Shown here piece after piece: positions 26,556-32,092 of a stretch of 32,092 nucleotides of DNA. Every line of letters begins with the position of its first letter. The stretch's first letter is position 1. Both the position numbers and the translations under genes were made by a program. Origin of the DNA: Limibacillus sp. (GTDB taxonomy: Bacteria; Pseudomonadota; Alphaproteobacteria; Kiloniellales; CECT-8803); contig JARRJC010000025.1 of NCBI GenBank assembly GCA_037379885.1, positions 1-32,092 on the forward strand, given 5' to 3'. The notes under the pieces were generated by a model. It had not been told where the DNA came from, did no database searches, and was given only the letters and a program-made list of their open reading frames with translations.

Positions 26556-27193
26556 GACAGCGTGGTTCCCAAGGCGTCATCGAGCGCGGCGCGCAAGGCG
26601 CGGGCAACGGCGGCCTCATCCTTGCTGGCGTCCACGACGCGGCAGCGGGCCGGTTCTTGTTCAGCGATCTTTAGGAAACCCTGGCGGAGCCGTTCGTGGA
26701 ACGCCGCCCCCATGCTCTCGTAGCGGTCTTCGCCCCCTCCCCGTCTACCAGCGCGCGCCAGGCCGGCGGCGACCGGCAGGTCGAGGATCAGGGTCAGGTC
26801 CGGTTTGAAGTCGCCGCAAACGATGCGGTAGAGCTGGTCGTAGACTTTCCTGTCGAGCCCGTGACCGTAGCCCTGATAGGCCAGCGTGGAATCGGCGAAA
26901 CGATCTGAGACGACCCAGGCCCCGCGCTCCAAGGCGGGCCAGACGAGACTGCGCAAATGGTCTCGGCGGGCGGCGAAGTGGAGCAGGGCTTCGCTCACTC
27001 CATCCCAGCGCAGGCTGTCCCCCTTCACTAAGAGCGTCCGAATCTCCTCAGCACCCGGACTGCCGCCGGGCTCGCGCGTCGCGATAACTTCGAGCCCCTG
27101 GCTTTGCAGGGCGGTCACAAGAAGACGCTGCTGGGTGGATTTGCCCGCGCCCTCGCCGCCTTCCAAGGTGATGAAACGTCCCCGCTCGCTCAT
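26552..27193 (-). CDS. tmk: Thymidylate kinase
   Basis: This 213-residue kinase phosphorylates dTMP to dTDP. The P-loop is GGEGAGKST at residues 12-20, the DRF motif is in VVSDRFADSTLAYQG, and the LID region is GRRGGGEDRYES. REPGGSPGAEEIR is the usual substrate-binding loop. The start has no strong ribosome site but fits the family N-terminus. It lies 31 bases after the D,D-carboxypeptidase gene and overlaps holB as ATGA. Confidence 0.96.
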   Translation of the reverse strand: MSERGRFITLEGGEGAGKSTQQRLLVTALQSQGLEVIATREPGGSPGAEEIRTLLVKGDSLRWDGVSEALLHFAARRDHLRSLVWPALERGAWVVSDRFADSTLAYQGYGHGLDRKVYDQLYRIVCGDFKPDLTLILDLPVAAGLARAGRRGGGEDRYESMGAAFHERLRQGFLKIAEQEPARCRVVDASKDEAAVARALRAALDDALGTTLS

Positions 27194-27224
27194 GGCCGAA
27201 TGGTGGCTGCTCGCGGCCCGGGGG

Positions 27225-28397
27225 TCAATTGATCCCGGCGCTTCCCAGGACCATGTGCGTGATGCCGGTAAAGAAGCGCCCTATCGGGCCTTGGCGCTCG
27301 ACCGCATCAGCAGCGACCAGAGGATAGACGATGGGCTCCATGTCCTCGGCTTCGATGCGGAGATCGGCGATGTGCTGGCCCTTTTCGATCGGAGTTTGGA
27401 CCGGCCCTTCATAGGTCACCTTGACGGTGACGTCGCTGCTGCGGCTGCGCGGCAGGGTGACGCGGATATCCTCGTTTGAGGTTAGGGCCACCTGATCGGC
27501 GGTTCCCATCCAGGTCTCCACGCTCTCAACCGTTTCCCCCGCCGTGAAGAGCTCCCGGCTTTCGAACTCGCGGAAGGCCCACTCCAGAAGCCGTCCGGCC
27601 TCCTCCGCGCGGGCGCGGTCGCTCGCGAGGCCGTTCACGACCACCAGGATGCGCCGGCCGTTGCGCTCGGCCGATGCCGTAAGGCCATAGCCCGCTTCTT
27701 CCGTATGACCCGTCTTCAGGCCGTCCACGCCCGGAATCCCTTGGTAAAGAAGCGGGTTCCGGTTGTGCTGCTTGATGTCGTTCCAGGTGAACTCGGTCTC
27801 CGCGAAGTAGTGATAGTACTCGGGGAAATCCCGGATCAGCGCCGCTCCGAGCATCGCCAGCTCGCGGGCGGTCATGTAATGGTTGGGGTTCGGCCATCCC
27901 GTCGCATTGGCGAACTGGCTGGTCTCCATGCCAAGCTCCCGGGCCTTCTCGGTCATCTTCGCCGCGAAGGCCTCTTCGCTACCGGCGATGGCCTCGGCGA
28001 AGACCACGCAGGCATCGTTTCCTGATTGGATCACGATGCCGCGGATCAGGTCTTCCACACGCACCCGATTGCCGACCTCGACGAACATCTTGGAGCCCCC
28101 CATCCGCCAGGCCTTTTCGGAGACCGGGAGTTCGTCGTCGAGCTTGAGGCTGCCGTTCTTCAGACGTTCAAAGACCAGGTACATGGTCATGATCTTGCTC
28201 ATCGACGCCGGCGGCATGACCTGATCGGCGTCCTTCGAGAGCAGGACCGTGTCGGTGGAGAGGTCGATCACGAAGGCCTCACGCGCAGAGGTGTCGAGCG
28301 CAGCGGCGCTCCTGATGCCAAGGCTCAGCCCAATAAGCAAGGCGGCCAATCCCACCAGACTCATCCGCCCCCAGGCGCGTAGATTTCTAACCACCAT
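27225..28397 (-). CDS. D-alanyl-D-alanine carboxypeptidase (PBP5/6-type)
   Basis: This 390-residue secreted peptidase trims the terminal D-Ala from peptidoglycan stem peptides. A signal peptide occupies about residues 1-33 (LVGLAALLIGLSLGIRSAAA). The serine-peptidase S11 motifs are SxxK at S65-M-S-K68 (PPASMSKIMT), SxN in IQSGNDACV, and KTG in GLKTGHTEEAGY. A PBP5_C domain follows from about residue 290. A typical C-terminal amphipathic helix ends the protein. The ribosome site is aaggag, with the ATG three to four bases downstream. It lies between rlpA and tmk, as in many alphaproteobacteria. Confidence 0.93.
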   Translation of the reverse strand: MVVRNLRAWGRMSLVGLAALLIGLSLGIRSAAALDTSAREAFVIDLSTDTVLLSKDADQVMPPASMSKIMTMYLVFERLKNGSLKLDDELPVSEKAWRMGGSKMFVEVGNRVRVEDLIRGIVIQSGNDACVVFAEAIAGSEEAFAAKMTEKARELGMETSQFANATGWPNPNHYMTARELAMLGAALIRDFPEYYHYFAETEFTWNDIKQHNRNPLLYQGIPGVDGLKTGHTEEAGYGLTASAERNGRRILVVVNGLASDRARAEEAGRLLEWAFREFESRELFTAGETVESVETWMGTADQVALTSNEDIRVTLPRSRSSDVTVKVTYEGPVQTPIEKGQHIADLRIEAEDMEPIVYPLVAADAVERQGPIGRFFTGITHMVLGSAGIN

Positions 28398-28479
28398 GAA
28401 CTCCTTCTCCCTCTCGCCTCTCCCGGCGTCGCTTCTCTCTAGCGGTAAACTTTGCCAAGACTATGGCGGCGCTGAACCG

Positions 28480-29345
28480 TCAGGCTCCTTCGACCACGAT
28501 TCGTGAATTCGTGTAGCCGTTGGAAATCATGCGCGAGAGAATCTGATCGGCTTCGTTCACGTCCCGCAAGGGCCCGACACGCACGCGGTAGAACTGCGTC
28601 CCGTTCACCAGGGCCGGGGAAATCTGGGCCGGCCCGATTGAGGCCAACTGCAAGCGCAGCTTGTCCGCGTTGTCGTAAATGGAAAAAGCGCCGGCCTGAA
28701 TATAGAGGCTGGACTGCCCGACCTCGGTTACCTGAATCGGCTGCTGCGGGGAGGTCATGGTCTCAACCTCCTTATGAACCGCCTGCGTGACCGCTTCTGG
28801 TTGGGGTTGGGTTGGTGCGGTACCGGGGTTGTTGAGGGTCTCCACCGCGACCTGTTCGGTCGGCGCGGCGGCGGGAAGCGGGTTGTCGCCGCCCCTGCCC
28901 TGGGCGATGGCCGCCACCTGCCGGCTTTCCTGTTCCAGGATCTGGACGCGCACCTTCGCCGTGCCGCTGCGCTCGGAATCAAGAAGCTGCGCCGCGCGGC
29001 GGGACAAATCGATAATCCGGCCCGAAGCGTAGGGGCCGCGATCATTGACCAGAACCTTGATCGAGCGCCCATTCTCCAGGTTCGTCACCCGCACCACCGA
29101 GGGCAGCGGCAGGGTCTTGTGGGCCGCCGAGACCTTGTTCTCGTCGAAGATCGCGCCGTTGGCCGTGCGCTTGCCGTGAAATTGTATGGCTTGCCGACCT
29201 TGTACTGGCCGAGATCGCTTGAGATCGAATTGTCCTGAAGCTGCTTTGCGCCGTGCGCGACCAGCTCGACTTCGCTGCAGGCGCTGAGCAAAAGCAAAGC
29301 GCATAGTCCGGTGACTCCGGAAAGCTGCCGAGAAAACCTCAACAT
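28480..29345 (-). pseudogene. rlpA: rlpA, frame-disrupted septal lytic transglycosylase/lipoprotein
   Basis: RlpA normally cuts naked glycan strands at the septum. Here its parts lie in two frames. Frame one starts at ATG 29345 (aagggga site) with lipoprotein signal LCALLLLSAC (C23) and runs through DLGQYKVGKPY. Near 29180-29190 it leaves the family sequence, and the rest continues in another frame with FHGKRTANGAIFD, AAHKTLPLPSVVRVTNL, VNDRGPYASGRIIDLSRRAA and a C-terminal SPOR domain (about 28480-28720). About 25-30 residues usually present between KPY and FHG, including the ASWYG motif, are absent. In addition, the catalytic Glu of TANGE is Ala (codon 29152-29154), while the Asp of VNDRG remains. 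An assembly error is possible, but the Glu loss argues for real decay. Confidence 0.8.
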
Positions 29346-29381
29346 CTTGTGTCCCCTTATCATCAACCCCACCAGATGAAT

Positions 29382-30410
29382 TTAACGGGCTGCAAGTCGA
29401 TCGGCAAGCATACCGACGGTCAAGGCATAGAGATGCGCGCAGTTATAGCGAAGAATGCTGCTGTAATTGGAGTAGACGAGGAAGCTTGGACCGTCCGGTC
29501 CGTCCGGTTGGACCATGGCCGCGGGAATGTCGACGGCGGGGAGATCCCTGCCGTCGGTGCGGCGCACGCCCAGTCCCTGCCACTCCAAGAGGCTCTTTTG
29601 CACGCTGCGGTTCCGCTCCGCCCGGCAACCGCTGTCACCCTGATAGTCCAAGGCTGAAAGCGTGCGCTGGAAATCGGCCGGAAGCCGGACCTCCCTGCCC
29701 CAGGTCAGGCTGTCATTCCAACCATGCTGGGCCAGATAGTTCGCGATAGATGCAAAGACGTCGGCTTCGCTGTTCCAGATATCGCGATAGCCGTCGCCGT
29801 CGAAATCCTGAGCGTAGGCGAGATAGCTGCTCGGCATGAACTGCGGCTGCCCCATGGCGCCAGCCCAGGAGCCCTTCATGCGCTCAAGCTGGATGTAGCC
29901 CTTGTCCGCCATCTCCAGGGCGGCGAAGACCTGCTCGCGAAAGAAGGACGACCGGCGTCGGTCGAAGGCCAAGGTCACCAAACCTGGCAGGACATGCTCG
30001 TTGCCGGTGATCGCGCCGAAGCGCGTCTCTATACCCCAGATCGCGACGATGAAGCGGGGTTGCACGCCGTAGCGCGCCGCGACCTGTTCCAGCAGCGCGG
30101 CATGCTCGTCCATCCGGCGCTGCCCGACAGAGATGTTCCCGTCCGTGATGACGCGCGCGCTGTAGTCGGAGAGCGTAAGCTTGAACTCAGCCTGGCTACG
30201 GTCTCGCTTCAGGACACGTTCGAGAGGCTCGATGTCATTCAGCGCAGCCTCGACAGTGGCGGGCGAAATCCCACGCTGTTCGACGGCTTCGCGCTTCAGT
30301 TCCTGTATGAATTCGGGAAAGCCCTCGACGGAATCCGCGCTTGCCCCCGCACAGCCCATGAGGAGCGAGAGGACGATCAACAAGGAAGCGAATCGGGTTA
30401 CGCGAAGCAT
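29382..30410 (-). CDS. mltB: Lytic murein transglycosylase B family
   Basis: This 342-residue (from ATG 30410) lipoprotein cleaves peptidoglycan glycan strands, forming anhydromuramic ends. The signal has lipobox LLMGC (C20). The catalytic Glu is in FIVAIWGIETRFGAITGN, followed by MKGSWAGAMGQPQFMPSSY and DFDGDGYRDIW. The ending holds YSNYSSILRYNCAHLYALTVG, a common C-terminal motif of the family. GTG 30425 is an alternative start; neither has a strong ribosome site. It precedes the broken rlpA by 36 bases and may lead the whole minus-strand cell-wall/tmk cluster. Confidence 0.93.
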   Translation of the reverse strand: MLRVTRFASLLIVLSLLMGCAGASADSVEGFPEFIQELKREAVEQRGISPATVEAALNDIEPLERVLKRDRSQAEFKLTLSDYSARVITDGNISVGQRRMDEHAALLEQVAARYGVQPRFIVAIWGIETRFGAITGNEHVLPGLVTLAFDRRRSSFFREQVFAALEMADKGYIQLERMKGSWAGAMGQPQFMPSSYLAYAQDFDGDGYRDIWNSEADVFASIANYLAQHGWNDSLTWGREVRLPADFQRTLSALDYQGDSGCRAERNRSVQKSLLEWQGLGVRRTDGRDLPAVDIPAAMVQPDGPDGPSFLVYSNYSSILRYNCAHLYALTVGMLADRLAAR

Positions 30411-30541
30411 GACTATCTTTGCCACAGATTCGCGCCATGCGAAATGGCCGCAGACACAATGTAATACGGCGCGGCACAGACAGTATGCTCCAAAGCCCGC
30501 TCCTATTCTCAGGGTCCATTCTGAGAGGGAGAAAGACGTCG

Positions 30542-30790
30542 ATGTCCGGAATTGAACTGCAGAAGTACATCCAAGAGCTCGCCGCGCAGACGGCCACGGC
30601 CGCGCAGGAGATGCGCGCCGAAGAACGCCAGGATTTCGTGCTGGGCAAGATGGCCCTTCTGCAGACCTACCTGACCTCGACCGGCCTCAGCGACGGCGCC
30701 GCCTTCAACATCGTTCAGGAGTTTCAAGCGCTGGTCGAAGGGCAACCCGACGAAGGCACTTCGAAAAAGCTCGAAAGCGGGCTGGTCTAG
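30542..30790 (+). CDS. Small helical hypothetical protein
   Basis: This 82-residue acidic protein is predicted mostly alpha-helical (MSGIELQKYIQELAAQTATA, EERQDFVLGKMALLQTYLTS). No signal or membrane segment is visible and no family is recognised. The ATG follows GGGAG. An inverted repeat TCTCAG-N8-CTGAGA (30507-30526) lies just upstream of the ribosome site. The frame extends further left to 30419 without a better start. It is divergent from mltB and lies 58 bases before tRNA-Ser. Confidence 0.7.
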   Translation: MSGIELQKYIQELAAQTATAAQEMRAEERQDFVLGKMALLQTYLTSTGLSDGAAFNIVQEFQALVEGQPDEGTSKKLESGLV

Positions 30791-30848
30791 CCGGCAGCTT
30801 TGCAGCCGAGGTGATAGACATGCCGCTCCGCCCCGCAGCGGACAGGCC

Positions 30849-30938
30849 GGAGGAGTGGCAGAGCGGTTGAATGCGGCGGTCTTGAAAACCGTTAGGCGCG
30901 AGAGCGTCTCGGGGGTTCGAATCCCTCCTCCTCCGCCA
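30849..30938 (+). tRNA. tRNA-Ser(UGA)
   Basis: The 90-nt sequence folds as a class II tRNA. The acceptor stem is GGAGGAG (30849-30855) with CTCCTCC (30928-30934), discriminator G, and encoded CCA (30936-30938). The anticodon loop is CTTGAAA with anticodon TGA. The long variable arm (GCGCGAGAGCGTCTC region) and GGTTCGAATCC T-arm fit serine tRNA. Confidence 0.97.
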
Positions 30939-31028
30939 TCGTTTCCAGGACGCTCCTAAAGCGCCATGCAAGGATCGAATGGCGGCAAAGCGTTAGCCGA
31001 TTGGCCAGTCTCCCCTGCCCTACATTAG

Positions 31029-31129
31029 AAAAGATGCGAGCAGGCGCTTGGCGTTTTCCTTTTGCGCCGGAGCGATGGACTGCCCCGCTCTTTAAGTCTG
31101 CGCGGGCAGTTCGCCTTATCGCATCTTTT
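31029..31129 (+). repeat. Nested inverted repeat in the galB leader
   Basis: Outer arms AAAAGATGCGA (31029-31039) and TCGCATCTTTT (31119-31129) are perfect 11-bp reverse complements. Inside, ACTGCCCCGC (31079-31088) pairs with GCGCGGGCAGT (31100-31110) with a one-base bulge. The right outer arm ends 12 bases before the galB start, next to its ribosome site. This could be a folded mRNA leader or a pair of regulator-binding sites. The rest of the 203-bp gap after the tRNA has no recognised feature. Confidence 0.6.
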
Positions 31130-31141
31130 TGTGAGGTGGAG

Positions 31142-31873
31142 ATGTCCGAGAAGACCGCCTTGGTGGTGAGCGCGCACGCCGCCGATTTCGTCTGGCGCTG
31201 CGCTGGCGCCATCGCGCTTCACGTTGCGAAAGGGTACCGCGTCACGGTCCTCTGCCTCTCCTTTGGAGAACGAGGCGAAAGCGCCAAACTCTGGAAGCAG
31301 GAGGGCATGACCCTGGAGCGGGTCAAGGCGGCCCGCCGCGAGGAAGCCGAGAAGGCCGCAGCCGCCCTCGGGGTGGAGGATATCCGCTTCTTCGATCTGG
31401 GCGACTATCCGCTGGAGCTGGACCGCGCCGCGAAGGACCGCCTCGTGGACCTGCTGCGCGAGGTGCAGCCGGCCTTCATCCTCTCCCACTCGCTCTACGA
31501 CCCCTACAACACCGACCATATGTACACCACCAAAGTGTTGATGGAATGCCGGATGATCGCCCAGGCCTGGGGGCACAAGCCGGGAGAGAAGGTCCTTGGA
31601 GCCCCTCAGCTCTACCTCTTCGAACCGCATCAGACCGAACAGATGGGGTGGAAGCCCGATCTCTTCCTGGACATCACGCCGGTGTGGGAGAAGAAGCGGG
31701 CGGCCATCGAATGCATGGCCGGTCAGGAGCATCTCTGGGACTACTACACCCGGCTCGCCGAGAACCGGGGGAATCATTTCCGGCGTAATTCCGGCGGCCA
31801 GTCCGGCGGGCGGGACTGCCGCTATGCGGAAGGCTTCCAGTCGATCTATCCCCGAACCGTGGATGAACTGTGA
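31142..31873 (+). CDS. galB: 4-oxalmesaconate hydratase (PIG-L/LmbE family), probable
   Basis: This 243-residue PIG-L-family zinc hydrolase/hydratase matches GalB in style and context. Zinc ligands fit [14 protein letters not shown] (His-x2-Asp) and [12 protein letters not shown]. GalB hydrates 4-oxalmesaconate in gallate and protocatechuate 4,5-cleavage pathways; the next gene encodes the following aldolase step, which is the main support. ATG 31142 has ggtggag as ribosome site; an in-frame start at 31001 would add 47 residues unlike the family and is rejected. A nested inverted repeat lies directly upstream. The stop overlaps the next gene as TGATG. Other LmbE-type deacetylases are the alternative. 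Confidence 0.75.
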   Translation: MSEKTALVVSAHAADFVWRCAGAIALHVAKGYRVTVLCLSFGERGESAKLWKQEGMTLERVKAARREEAEKAAAALGVEDIRFFDLGDYPLELDRAAKDRLVDLLREVQPAFILSHSLYDPYNTDHMYTTKVLMECRMIAQAWGHKPGEKVLGAPQLYLFEPHQTEQMGWKPDLFLDITPVWEKKRAAIECMAGQEHLWDYYTRLAENRGNHFRRNSGGQSGGRDCRYAEGFQSIYPRTVDEL

Positions 31874-32092
31874 TGAGCGGCGTGGTCGTACAGAAGATTG
31901 AGCGCGCGGATCCTGCTGTCGTGGCGGAATTGGCCGCTTGCGGGGTCGCCACGCTTCACGAGGCGCAGGGTCGCAAGGGGCTTTTGGCTTCATACCTCCG
32001 GCCCATCTATGCCGGGGCGCGAGTGGCAGGCAGCGCCGTAACGGTGGAAGTGGCGCCCGGAGACAACTGGATGATGCATGTCGCCATCGAGC
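31873..32092 (+). CDS. ligK: 4-carboxy-4-hydroxy-2-oxoadipate aldolase/oxaloacetate decarboxylase (RraA-like), 3' truncated
   Basis: The first 73 residues are visible, starting [41 protein letters not shown] and [22 protein letters not shown] are typical of the RraA-like aldolases called LigK, GalC or ProA. The enzyme splits 4-carboxy-4-hydroxy-2-oxoadipate to pyruvate and oxaloacetate. The ATG overlaps the galB stop (TGATG), so the two are coupled as consecutive steps of protocatechuate 4,5-cleavage. The gene runs off the right edge. Confidence 0.85.
   Translation, partial: MSGVVVQKIERADPAVVAELAACGVATLHEAQGRKGLLASYLRPIYAGARVAGSAVTVEVAPGDNWMMHVAIE

Noticed and set aside
31001-31141. Longer start for galB
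   Set aside because: The 47 added residues do not look like the family; ATG 31142 has a good ribosome site and gives the expected length.

Overview
The window is a GC-rich piece of an alphaproteobacterial chromosome. The gene order points to the class: pdhC-lpd-lipA-ratA/coq10, then cinA/pgpA/ispDF, then ntrBC-ntrYX-trkA-(HAD)-hfq-hflX, then groESL behind a CIRCE operator, and a peptidoglycan/tmk/holB/tatD cluster. Placement in Rhodospirillales or a relative is an inference from synteny and protein style, not proven here. No phage, IS element, CRISPR array or integron is visible. This is core genome with a few unusual spots.

Region by region. Positions 1-3403 hold the 3' end of the pyruvate dehydrogenase E2 gene, E3 (lpd) and lipoyl synthase, so a lipoate-dependent complex sits beside the enzyme that makes its cofactor. 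A RatA/Coq10-like START-domain gene follows and converges, with a 14-bp overlap, on a minus-strand operon (ispDF-pgpA-pncC) for isoprenoid precursors, phosphatidylglycerol and NMN recycling. From 6106 the plus strand carries a CcsA/YpjD-like membrane protein, the two nitrogen two-component systems NtrBC and NtrYX, TrkA, a HAD phosphatase, Hfq and HflX. GroES-GroEL follow with a promoter, a CIRCE operator and a strong terminator. Then come an inositol-monophosphatase-family gene, a small convergent membrane-protein gene and a GcvA-like LysR regulator.

From 30410 down to 21569 the minus strand runs mltB, a broken rlpA, a D,D-carboxypeptidase gene, tmk, holB, tatD, a PhnP-like metallo-beta-lactamase-fold gene and a DUF1499 gene, many of them start/stop overlapped. 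Past a palindrome-rich, AT-rich gap come mazG and an SDR gene. The right end (30542-32092, plus strand) has a small helical hypothetical protein, tRNA-Ser(UGA), and the start of an aromatic ring-cleavage operon, galB-galC/ligK, preceded by a nested inverted repeat.

The points most worth a second look are these. hflX has no ATG/GTG/TTG in frame ahead of its conserved N-terminus and seems to start at CTG. rlpA is disrupted by an internal deletion with frameshift and has also lost its catalytic glutamate. The galB leader has an 11-bp inverted repeat enclosing a second hairpin. A 68-residue tail-anchored-looking protein gene with a perfect Shine-Dalgarno sequence lies back to back with a LysR gene. 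No wholly new multi-gene system could be supported.
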